Assembly: GCA_964426355.1 (NCBI GenBank)
Contig: CAYRRA010000118.1
Location: 1 to 13,859, forward strand
Direction of reading: 5' to 3'
Length of the DNA: 13,859 nt
Origin: JAJFTV01 sp964426355
GTDB lineage: Bacteria > Chloroflexota > Anaerolineae > Anaerolineales > Anaerolineaceae
The notes under the pieces were generated by a model. It did no database searches, had not been told where the DNA came from, and was given only the letters and a program-made list of their open reading frames with translations. The position numbers and the translations under genes are program-made. This document shows, piece after piece, positions 1-7,111 of the stretch. Each line of letters opens with the position of its first letter. Positions within the stretch are counted from its first letter, which is position 1.

Positions 1-3000
1 CGCCAGTGGAACCGTTTGCGCATACGTTTCAAGCAATGCATATAACTGATCTAGTGAAAGTTGCTGCAAAGCATGAATATGTTTTCCTGCCAACCTGACC
101 GCCAGGTATTCGGGTCGCAGCCCAGTTCCCCCACACTCAGGACATGCAGCGGTGTTGGTGTAAGTTCCGCCCACATCCCAATCACGGATGAAACCATAGA
201 AACCCGGAAAGGGCTGCATACGTTCGGTGATTTGACCTTTGCGGTTTTGATACAGTACTTGCATCGGCTCAGGGTCACCAAAGAGAAAAGCCTGCTGAGC
301 CTGCGGCGACAGGCTGCGCCAGGGGGTAGTTTCTGTGTCAAAGCCATAACGGTTTGCCAACGCTTGCAGCATGTAGTAGCCACCGTTGAACGGCTTGCCC
401 AGGTATCCTTTCGGGAAAAACCCCGGCGAGTACATCGCCCCGTTGCAAAGCGGCTTTTCAGGGTGGATGATCAACTTCTCTGGGGCAGGTATCTGCAAGG
501 TGCCGACGCCCTGGCAGTTTCGGCATGCTGCGCCATAAGTGGCTTTTGAAAAATGACGCGGCTGGGCAATTGCAGCCACCTGGCTACACTGCGGGCAGAC
601 CCATTCCTTCTGCTTGCGCTGCATGGCTGCCCCGCAGTTCAGGCATTCCCGTTCACCCAGTGCAGCCAGGAGCAATGCCAGGTGATGGGAAATCTCGCTG
701 GTCAATCCAACCGTAAAGCGGTGGTCAAAAAGCCGGCGTTCCGGGATGACAGTTACGGTTACACCCAACCCACTGATCGAATCGACCTGGGCTTCTGCGC
801 CTTCCCGCACGCCCTGGCGTTCATACATGGACAGTGATTCGAGATAACGGCGGCGGGCTTCTACCTCCAGTACATCCATCACCAGGCTGGATTTTCCTGA
901 GCCGGACAAACCGGTCACCACGCTCATCTGACCGCGCGGAAATTCCACTGAAACATCTTTCAGGTTGTGCGTACGCGCCCCGCGCAAAACAATCGTATCC
1001 GGGCGACGCGAGACCTCGCCATGCACCGGCTCCGGCTGAATTTGTGTCTCCTCACGCAGCGCCTGCGCAGTGAGCGAACCCGGCGCATTCAACAGTTCAC
1101 CCGGTGGTCCAGCATACAGCAGTTCACCACCCTCCGGTCCGGCTCCAGGACCCAGATCGATGACCCAATCGGCGGCACGCAAAATATCGGTGTTGTGTTC
1201 CACCACCACTACCGTGGCACCGGCGCGCACCAGGCGGTCAAGTACCTTCAATAATCCAGCCAGGTCTTGAGGATGCAAACCCGTGGATGGCTCATCCAAA
1301 ACCAGAAGCTGCCCCGCAAGACGTGCTTTGCCCAAAAATTTTGAGAGCTTGACACGCTGTGCCTCACCGCCGGACAGGGTAGGAGAAGGCTGTCCGATGC
1401 TGAGATAACCCAGCCCGACCGTGTTCAACGCCTCCAACATGCGCATGGCAGCATCCCGGCGGGAGGGGGGTAAACGTTGCTCATCCCACAGCAGGTCAAG
1501 TACCTCTGCAATTGAGAGATGGTACAGGTCGGCAATGGAGTACAAACGCCCATTAAACGGCAGCCGAACCTCCAATACTTTATCGGAAAAACGCTCACCG
1601 TCACAAGCCGAACAAGGTACCCAGGAGGAAGGCAAATAGCGCATGTTTACCTCCACCGCACCCATTCCGCCGCACTGCGGACAGGCACCCTCCGGACGGT
1701 TGAAGGAAAAATGCGAAGCTGAAAGCGTGCTTTGTGAAGCGAAAAGATCACGCAAAATATCGGATAATCCGGTGTACGTTGCGGGGTTGGAGCGCGGATT
1801 GCGCCCAATGGGTTCCTGATCGACCGACACAGCCTTGAGGGGAGGTCCTTCTATGCTGCGACAGCCCTGCAGGCTACCAGCATGAAGAGAAGCAACCAAG
1901 ACGTTTTCTACCAGTGTGCTCTTTCCCGAACCGGAAACACCGCTGATGACGCTGAGACGTTCAAGGGGAACAGGCACATCAATTTCCTTTAGATTTCGTA
2001 AATACGCTCCATACAGCTTGAGGAAATGCCGTGGCGCAGGGCGCGGCGCTGGCAGCGCATGAGTTGCTCTGCCGCTGAAAAATAGTCCTGTTGGTGTATC
2101 CGCTTCCCACAACCCGGCAGGGCTGCCACTATAAAGCAGATGCCCGCCCTGTTCGCCCGCTCCTGGACCAAGATCGATGGCTTGATCCGCAGCGGAGGCA
2201 GCCAGTTGATCATGCTCAACATACACTACCGGTCCGGCAAGGTGGCGAAACACGGGCAGCAAACGCTTCACATCCGCGGGGTGCTGACCAATGGTTGGCT
2301 CATCCAGCACATAAAGCATATCCTCCAGGCGGCTGGTGAGCGCCACAGCCAGCCGCACACGCTGCGCTTCGCCGCGCGAAAGGGTCGGAGAAGACCGGTC
2401 GAGTGCTATGTAACCCAACCCCACTTCCATGAGCGCTTCCAGCCGGCGCAATATCTCCGTGCGAACACGTTCTAGCGCTGTTGAAGGCGCAACGGAAAGA
2501 AAGGTCTCATGCGCAACCTGCACGCTCAACGCCAGCAATTCGGGCAGGCGCAAACCCTGCCAGCGCACCGCAGCAGCCTCAGGGTGCAGACCGGTGCCAC
2601 TGCAAGCTTCGCAACCTTCCCCTGCACAGTGCATGCAAGGTTGATGGAAATGCACCGGTTCCAGCTCACCAAACCACGTGCCGCAAGTTGTGCAAACCGG
2701 TGCAAGCGCAAGTGTGTCCGTTCGGGTGCTGGTATGCAAATCAAAACCATCTGCGCCCAATGCGAGTACATCCTCAACAATGTTGCGGGCAGCCGCCGCC
2801 CGGAGGATCTCTCCTCTATGGGTAAACAGCCGCAGAGAAATCACATGCGGCAGGCGTGGGTTAAGTTCTTTATGTTCCCAGGGCTCGCCATCCACGTGCA
2901 GGTCAAGCGGGTTGAACTGCTCGCACAATACGCGAAGGAGGGTGCGATGACTGCCGTATGCCTTGCGTACAACCGGCACCCAGACCTGCATAGACATGTC

Positions 3001-3420
3001 TGCGGAGGCGGAAACCAGACGCTCGACCGCTTCATCGCGGTCCACCACCGAGAGAACCGCACTGCAGTTTGCGCAACTGCGTTCCCCAAAGCGCGCATAA
3101 AGAAGCCGGAAAAAGGGATGCAGCCCCGAGGCACTGGCAAGCGTGGAAAGCGGATTGCGATTCAACAGGTTCTGACCCACCGCCACAGCCGGTCCCAGCC
3201 CATCAATCTGCCGCACAGCAGCCGGCGCCAGGCGCTCGGCGGCGGACCCCAAACCGTATACCTCTAAAAAACGGCGGCGTGCTTCGTGATAGATCGTATC
3301 AAAAACCAGAGATGTCTTACCCGACCCAGAAACCCCCGTTACCACCGTCAAACCATCGCCGAGAGTTACGTCGACCCCTTTCAAATTGTGTTCTTCAGCA
3401 CCGTGTATGGATATGGGCAT
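1..3420 (-). CDS. uvrA: Double-length UvrA-type excinuclease ATPase (tandem fusion), 3' end outside the window
   Basis: The frame starts at the ATG at 3420-3418 and stays open for 1140 codons to the window edge, without stop or frameshift. Copy 1 has Walker A at residues 29-36 (GVSGSGKT), CxxC pairs at 116/119, 243/246, 262/265 and 270/273, ABC signature LSRGEAQRVRLA (347-358), Walker B with D373-E374 and H-loop VEHD (401-404). Its second half has Walker A GVSGSGKST (494-502), the canonical UvrA zinc finger C580-x2-C583-x19-C603-x2-C606, signature LSGGEAQRVKL (682-692), Walker B D709-E710 and EHN (741-743). A short linker (about 780-803) leads into copy 2: Walker A GLSGSGKSS (837-845), then CxxC pairs at 926/929, 942/945, 966/969 and 1093/1096, the last in CPECGGTGLRPE. 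UvrA proteins detect DNA lesions in nucleotide excision repair and are usually about 940 residues (class II about 750-850). Double-length UvrA is known in Chlamydia, from memory. Role is inferred to be DNA repair or drug-damage tolerance. Confidence 0.9.
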   Translation of the reverse strand, partial: MPISIHGAEEHNLKGVDVTLGDGLTVVTGVSGSGKTSLVFDTIYHEARRRFLEVYGLGSAAERLAPAAVRQIDGLGPAVAVGQNLLNRNPLSTLASASGLHPFFRLLYARFGERSCANCSAVLSVVDRDEAVERLVSASADMSMQVWVPVVRKAYGSHRTLLRVLCEQFNPLDLHVDGEPWEHKELNPRLPHVISLRLFTHRGEILRAAAARNIVEDVLALGADGFDLHTSTRTDTLALAPVCTTCGTWFGELEPVHFHQPCMHCAGEGCEACSGTGLHPEAAAVRWQGLRLPELLALSVQVAHETFLSVAPSTALERVRTEILRRLEALMEVGLGYIALDRSSPTLSRGEAQRVRLAVALTSRLEDMLYVLDEPTIGQHPADVKRLLPVFRHLAGPVVYVEHDQLAASAADQAIDLGPGAGEQGGHLLYSGSPAGLWEADTPTGLFFSGRATHALPAPRPAPRHFLKLYGAYLRNLKEIDVPVPLERLSVISGVSGSGKSTLVENVLVASLHAGSLQGCRSIEGPPLKAVSVDQEPIGRNPRSNPATYTGLSDILRDLFASQSTLSASHFSFNRPEGACPQCGGMGAVEVNMRYLPSSWVPCSACDGERFSDKVLEVRLPFNGRLYSIADLYHLSIAEVLDLLWDEQRLPPSRRDAAMRMLEALNTVGLGYLSIGQPSPTLSGGEAQRVKLSKFLGKARLAGQLLVLDEPSTGLHPQDLAGLLKVLDRLVRAGATVVVVEHNTDILRAADWVIDLGPGAGPEGGELLYAGPPGELLNAPGSLTAQALREETQIQPEPVHGEVSRRPDTIVLRGARTHNLKDVSVEFPRGQMSVVTGLSGSGKSSLVMDVLEVEARRRYLESLSMYERQGVREGAEAQVDSISGLGVTVTVIPERRLFDHRFTVGLTSEISHHLALLLAALGERECLNCGAAMQRKQKEWVCPQCSQVAAIAQPRHFSKATYGAACRNCQGVGTLQIPAPEKLIIHPEKPLCNGAMYSPGFFPKGYLGKPFNGGYYMLQALANRYGFDTETTPWRSLSPQAQQAFLFGDPEPMQVLYQNRKGQITERMQPFPGFYGFIRDWDVGGTYTNTAACPECGGTGLRPEYLAVRLAGKHIHALQQLSLDQLYALLETYAQTVPLA

Positions 3421-3426
3421 GTGATT

Positions 3427-3435
3427 AGTATAACA
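3427..3435 (-). promoter_or_regulatory. Extended -10 promoter element for uvrA, possible leaderless start
   Basis: Read on the minus strand, the nine bases are TGTTATACT, a good match to an extended -10 (TGnTATAAT). Six bases separate it from the uvrA ATG, so transcription would begin at or next to the start codon. No Shine-Dalgarno sequence is visible before the ATG. No convincing -35 hexamer is present, which is tolerable for extended -10 promoters. Confidence 0.45.
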
Positions 3436-3571
3436 GAGGGAAAGAAAGATGAAGAAGGTGAAAATTCCTCGGAAATTTTTCCTTTAAAGGCAAATTTAAC
3501 TACCTCGCACCCGTTATATTCTAAAAACAAAGAAACTATTGTACAAAATTTAATATGATGCGCTAATTAGC

Positions 3572-3600
3572 TTGCAAATTCTTTCGATAATCATTAAAAT
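3572..3600 (+). promoter_or_regulatory. Candidate sigma-70-type promoter for the transporter operon
   Basis: TTGCAA (3572-3577) and TAAAAT (3595-3600) are separated by exactly 17 bases. If used, the 5' leader of the binding-protein mRNA would be about 280 bases, long enough for the leader features near 3760-3895. The surrounding sequence is very AT-rich, so chance matches are likely and confidence is limited. Confidence 0.35.
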
Positions 3601-3814
3601 AATAACCAGATAATATAATATACATAATATATTATTACAGCAATTGGGGATTTTCATCGTTTCCCAAGTTGCCTGGCTTTTGTTCACAACGATGACTTTT
3701 TCCTTACAAATTTATGTCCCTTGTTACAAGAATTTCCTTTTTTGATTAATTGACTACCTCTAACCCGGGGAAATGATTACAGGTTCGGGTTTTATTTTGT
3801 CTTACAAGGAGGTG

Positions 3815-3895
3815 ATGTTATCGGCAAAATCATCGGTATTCCAGTATGTTCGTGTTTTCCATTTCTACTGTGTAAAAGGAGAGATAAATGAGTAA
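3815..3895 (+). CDS. Possible 26-residue leader peptide overlapping the binding-protein start
   Basis: An ATG at 3815 opens a 26-codon frame ending with TAA at 3893-3895, which overlaps the start codon of the next gene (3888). Just before it is AAGGAGGTGATG (3806-3817), a near-complete complement of the 16S rRNA 3' end. However, AGGAGG lies only two bases from this ATG, closer than usual. The encoded peptide (begins MLSAKSS, ends GEIN-E) resembles nothing I know. It could be a real leader ORF giving translational coupling, a ribosome standby site, or chance. Confidence 0.2.
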   Translation: MLSAKSSVFQYVRVFHFYCVKGEINE

Positions 3896-5936
3896 GAAAT
3901 TGTTGTACTTGTTGGCGATAGTGGCAGTAGCCAGTATGATTTTGACTGCTTGCCAGCCTGAAACCATCGTTGAAACTGTCGTTGTCACCCAAATAGTTGA
4001 GGGAGAAGTAGTTGAAGTTGTCATCACAGCTACCCCTGCGCCAAAAGAACCTGAAGAAGCAGTTGCCGGACCCAGTTATGACATGGCACCGGACCCGACA
4101 ACACTGACGTATGTCATGCCCGATGATGCAGCCTGCCTCGATCCTCACCTGGCTTACGAAGGCACCAGCTACGAAATCATCAACAACGTCCTGGAACCGT
4201 TGATTTTCTTCAACCGGGAAAAAGCGAGCGAATATATCCCCTTGCTGGCAGAGGAAGTCCCCACTGTCCAGAATGGTGGTTTATCTGAAGATGGTTTAAC
4301 CTACACCTTCAAAATTCGCGATGGCATCAAGTTTGAAAATGGAAACGACCTGACCGCCAGCGATGCAGCCTACTCATTCGAGCGTGTTCTGCTGCAATCC
4401 GACCCGAACAGTGGCGCCTGGATGATGATCGAAGCGATTATGGGCTACTCCAGCGGCGATATCACCGAACCCATCGCTGAAGGCGAATACGCCGGCGATC
4501 AGGGAGCATTAATTGCCAATGCTACTGCAGAAGAACTGGTAGCGATCTGTGAAGAAGTGAAATCTCACTTCACTGCCGATGACGAAACCGGCATTTTCAC
4601 CGTTACCCTGCCTCAATCCTGGGGTCCTTTCCTGCCAATCATCTCCCGCCCGTGGGCTTACATCATCGACAAAGAATGGGCAGCCGAAGTGGGTGACTGG
4701 GATGGTTCTTGCGAAACCTGGCAAGAGTTCTATGCTCCTGGACAGGAAGCCACCAAGCTCGCCAAGGTCATTATGGGTACAGGACCCTACAAACTGGATC
4801 ACTGGACACCCGATGTGGAATGGGTGCTGACCGCCAAAGAAGATTACTGGCGCGCTGAAGGTGACGAGATGTGGCCCGACGGACCGAGCGGAAACGCAAA
4901 CATCCAGCGCATCGTTCACAAGACCGTGCCAGAGTGGGGTACCCGCTTCGCCATGCTCCAGACCGGTGATGCTGCCTTCGTGAATGTACCGCTCGCCAAC
5001 CGACCCCAGGTGGATCCTTTGGTAGGTGAAATCTGTGACAATAACACTGGCGAATGCATCCCAACCGCTAATCCAAATGCTCCGCTGCGTATGTTCGGTG
5101 AACTGCCCAACCCTGCTCGTACCGATATTTTCCTGAATTTCAACGTCAAAACAGGTGAATCAGGACAAAATTCGTATATCGGCAGCGGACAATTGGACGG
5201 AAACGGTATTCCTGCAAACTTCTTCTCGGATGTGCATGTGCGTAAAGCCTTCTCCTACTGCTTTGATTATGATACCTATATTGCAGAAGGCATGAACGGC
5301 GATGGAATCCGCAACAACGGCGTCATCATCACCGACATGCTCGGTTATAACCCCGATCAAGAAATGTACATGTTCGACCTGGACAAATGTGCTGAAGAAC
5401 TCGCACTGGCTTGGGACGGACAGGTTGCCGAGAAAGGCTTCCGTGTGCAAGGCGTGACCGCCACCGGTTACACCGCCAACCAGACTGCGTTGGCGATCCT
5501 CCAGGCTAATTTACGCTCCGTCAACCCCAAATATAACCTGGAAATCGTCACACTGCCGTGGGCATCTTACCTGGCTTCTTTCCGCGCTGCCCTGCTGCCC
5601 ATCGCCGTTAGCGGTTGGACCGAAGATTATCATGACCCGCACAACTGGGTGCAGCCGTTCCTGATCGGCACGTATGCCACCCGGCAGAACTTCCCGGAAG
5701 AATTCAAAAATATCTTCCGCCCATTGATCGAACAGGCTGTAATTGAACCAGACGAGACTGTACGTGCCGAATTGTATTATCAGATCGGTGAATTGCGTTA
5801 CGAAAACGTTCCGCAAATTAACCTTGCCCAGGCAGGCAGTCGTCATTACGAACAGCGCTGGGTGAGGGGTTATTACTATAACCCAGTAGGCAGTGATTAC
5901 TACTATTACGCATTTGATCTGGCTGGACGTGAATAA
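3888..5936 (+). CDS. ABC transporter solute-binding lipoprotein, family 5 (oligopeptide/nickel type)
   Basis: This 682-residue protein should capture peptides or a similar solute outside the membrane and deliver it to the two permeases encoded next. Residues 1-22 form a lipoprotein signal: MSKK, a hydrophobic core and lipobox LTAC with C22 as the lipidated cysteine. A linker rich in Val, Thr and Glu follows (about 27-55), of a type common in Chloroflexota lipoproteins. The SBP_bac_5 fold follows, recognisable from LDPHLAYEGTSYEIINNVLE, the stretch GLTYTFKIRDGIKFENG and GTGPYKLDHW (from residue 297). It is longer than DppA/OppA (about 510-540 residues), with extra segments around residues 180-230 and 370-430. 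The start is supported by AAAAGGAG eight bases or so upstream. The substrate cannot be read from the sequence; peptides are the family default. Confidence 0.92.
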   Translation: MSKKLLYLLAIVAVASMILTACQPETIVETVVVTQIVEGEVVEVVITATPAPKEPEEAVAGPSYDMAPDPTTLTYVMPDDAACLDPHLAYEGTSYEIINNVLEPLIFFNREKASEYIPLLAEEVPTVQNGGLSEDGLTYTFKIRDGIKFENGNDLTASDAAYSFERVLLQSDPNSGAWMMIEAIMGYSSGDITEPIAEGEYAGDQGALIANATAEELVAICEEVKSHFTADDETGIFTVTLPQSWGPFLPIISRPWAYIIDKEWAAEVGDWDGSCETWQEFYAPGQEATKLAKVIMGTGPYKLDHWTPDVEWVLTAKEDYWRAEGDEMWPDGPSGNANIQRIVHKTVPEWGTRFAMLQTGDAAFVNVPLANRPQVDPLVGEICDNNTGECIPTANPNAPLRMFGELPNPARTDIFLNFNVKTGESGQNSYIGSGQLDGNGIPANFFSDVHVRKAFSYCFDYDTYIAEGMNGDGIRNNGVIITDMLGYNPDQEMYMFDLDKCAEELALAWDGQVAEKGFRVQGVTATGYTANQTALAILQANLRSVNPKYNLEIVTLPWASYLASFRAALLPIAVSGWTEDYHDPHNWVQPFLIGTYATRQNFPEEFKNIFRPLIEQAVIEPDETVRAELYYQIGELRYENVPQINLAQAGSRHYEQRWVRGYYYNPVGSDYYYYAFDLAGRE

Positions 5937-5980
5937 ACACCGGAAGGCGAAAGCCTGATAACACTTAGATCCTAAAAAAG

Positions 5981-6012
5981 ATTCCGGCGAGGGCGTTTGT
6001 CCTCGCCGGAAT
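5981..6012. promoter_or_regulatory. Perfect intercistronic stem-loop between binding protein and permease genes
   Basis: ATTCCGGCGAGG (5981-5992) and CCTCGCCGGAAT (6001-6012) are perfect 12-bp complements around an 8-base loop. On the plus strand no T-tract follows, so it is probably not a full terminator. It is well placed to protect the 3' end of the binding-protein mRNA and give more binding protein than permease. On the minus strand the stem is followed by CTTTTTTAGG (5971-5980), so it would act as an intrinsic terminator of antisense transcription. Confidence 0.8.
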
Positions 6013-6032
6013 ACCCTGTTAGAGGAAATGAT

Positions 6033-7103
6033 ATGATTGTTTATCTGATTCGGCGTTTGTTGCAACTTCCCATCACCATGTTTGGTGTGACCATTTTTAT
6101 CTTTGCAATGCTGCAACTGCTGTCCCCGGTCGAGCGCTCTGCGCTTTACATTAGCAACACCCCTTACAATGATTCCGCTGTTGACGCGATTATCCGTAAA
6201 TATGGTTTGGACGATCCCTTCTATCTCCAATACTGGCATTGGCTGGTAGGTATTGAGGATCCGAATACCGGTGAAATTACTGGCGGGGTTCTGCGCGGTG
6301 ACCTCGGATACTCTCGCACCGGACGTTTGCCAGTGAAAGAACTGATTGCCCTGCGTCTGCCAGCCACTCTGGAGTTAGCCCTGTGGAGCATCATCCCAAT
6401 CATCGGTGGAGGCGTAGCATTGGGTGTTGTTGCCGCTCTTTACCATAATAAATTCATCGATCAGATGATTCGCGTCTTCGTTACCATCGGCTGGTCGTTC
6501 CCAACCTTTGTTTTCGGCTTGCTGCTTTTGCTAGTGCTCTATGCAAAACTAAAATGGTTCGCGCCAGGGCGCCTATCGGACCCCATGATGATGGTAGTGG
6601 CATCAGAAGGGTTCCACCAATATACATATATGTATACCATCGACGCACTCCTCAACCTGCGCTTTGATGTCTTTTGGGATGCGCTACGCCATTTGTTCAT
6701 GCCCATCGTCACACTTTCATACGTCATTTGGGCACAAATTTTACGCGTGACCCGCTCAGCAATGCTTGAGACGCTGCGTCAGGATTACATCACCACGGCG
6801 CGTTCTAAAGGTCTGAGTGAACGCCTGACCATCTTCCGGCACGCCTTTCGCAACGCGCTCATCCCCGTGGTGACCTTGGGGGGCTTAATGGTGGTCAACA
6901 TGCTCAATGGCGTGGTGGTCACCGAAATCATCTTCGACTTTCCCGGAATGGGGTCGGCTGCTGCACGCGCTGCGGGCAGCCTGGATGCTCTGGCAGTGTT
7001 GGGCTTTGTCTTGTTCGGCGGCATGGTTCTCATCATTGCCAACGTTGTTGTTGACTTACTCTATGCGGTCATTGACCCGCGCATCCGGCTGATCGGACAG
7101 TGA
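6033..7103 (+). CDS. ABC transporter permease, DppB/OppB type
   Basis: This 356-residue inner-membrane subunit would form half of the transport channel. It begins MIVYLIRRLLQ, the classic DppB N-terminus, with a first membrane helix at about 10-30. Further hydrophobic segments lie at about 112-136, 148-171, 223-240, 276-296 and 321-341, giving about six helices. The EAA loop that contacts the ATPase is at 251-274 (DYITTARSKGLSE...HAFRN). The family's C-terminal DPRIRL is present. I chose the ATG at 6033 because GAGG sits seven bases upstream and the N-terminus matches the family; an in-frame TTG at 5997 lies inside the stem-loop and is unlikely. The next permease follows after eight bases, so the two are co-transcribed and probably coupled. 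Confidence 0.93.
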   Translation: MIVYLIRRLLQLPITMFGVTIFIFAMLQLLSPVERSALYISNTPYNDSAVDAIIRKYGLDDPFYLQYWHWLVGIEDPNTGEITGGVLRGDLGYSRTGRLPVKELIALRLPATLELALWSIIPIIGGGVALGVVAALYHNKFIDQMIRVFVTIGWSFPTFVFGLLLLLVLYAKLKWFAPGRLSDPMMMVVASEGFHQYTYMYTIDALLNLRFDVFWDALRHLFMPIVTLSYVIWAQILRVTRSAMLETLRQDYITTARSKGLSERLTIFRHAFRNALIPVVTLGGLMVVNMLNGVVVTEIIFDFPGMGSAAARAAGSLDALAVLGFVLFGGMVLIIANVVVDLLYAVIDPRIRLIGQ

Positions 7104-7111
7104 GGTGAACC

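Larger units (their letters stand above)
3421..3887. other. AT-rich divergent intergenic region
   Basis: This 467-bp spacer separates the divergently transcribed uvrA and the transporter operon. It is strongly AT-rich, most so at about 3540-3640, where there is a TA-rich imperfect dyad (3611-3637). It holds the uvrA -10 element, a plausible promoter for the operon at 3572-3600, a weak stem at 3762-3791, and a ribosome-binding-like sequence at 3806-3816. I find no convincing protein gene other than the 26-codon leader candidate listed separately. Confidence 0.6.

Noticed and set aside
61..549. Plus-strand open frame of 162 codons
   Set aside because: It is antisense to the second UvrA copy, which has clear CxxC motifs in the minus-strand frame. 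No ribosome-binding site and no recognisable protein features.
2509..3267. Plus-strand open frame of 252 codons
   Set aside because: It lies entirely opposite the UvrA copy 1 coding region, whose minus-strand frame has conserved ABC motifs. The translated product is rich in Arg, His and Cys without any domain, as expected for an antisense shadow.
3611..3637. TA-rich dyad in the uvrA-transporter spacer as a possible origin or operator
   Set aside because: The sequence is almost pure A and T, so such symmetry arises easily by chance, and no DnaA boxes or iterons accompany it.
3654..3695. 7-bp inverted repeat TCATCGT / ACGATGA in the same spacer
   Set aside because: The arms are short and 28 bases apart; a match of this size is expected by chance in several hundred bases.
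5997..6032. Earlier TTG start for the DppB-type permease
   Set aside because: It lies within the loop of the perfect stem-loop and would add 12 residues ahead of the family-typical N-terminus. The ATG at 6033 has GAGG at proper spacing.
5511..6239. Minus-strand open frame of 242 codons
   Set aside because: It spans the end of the binding-protein gene, the intercistronic hairpin and the start of the permease gene on the opposite strand. Nothing in it resembles a known family.
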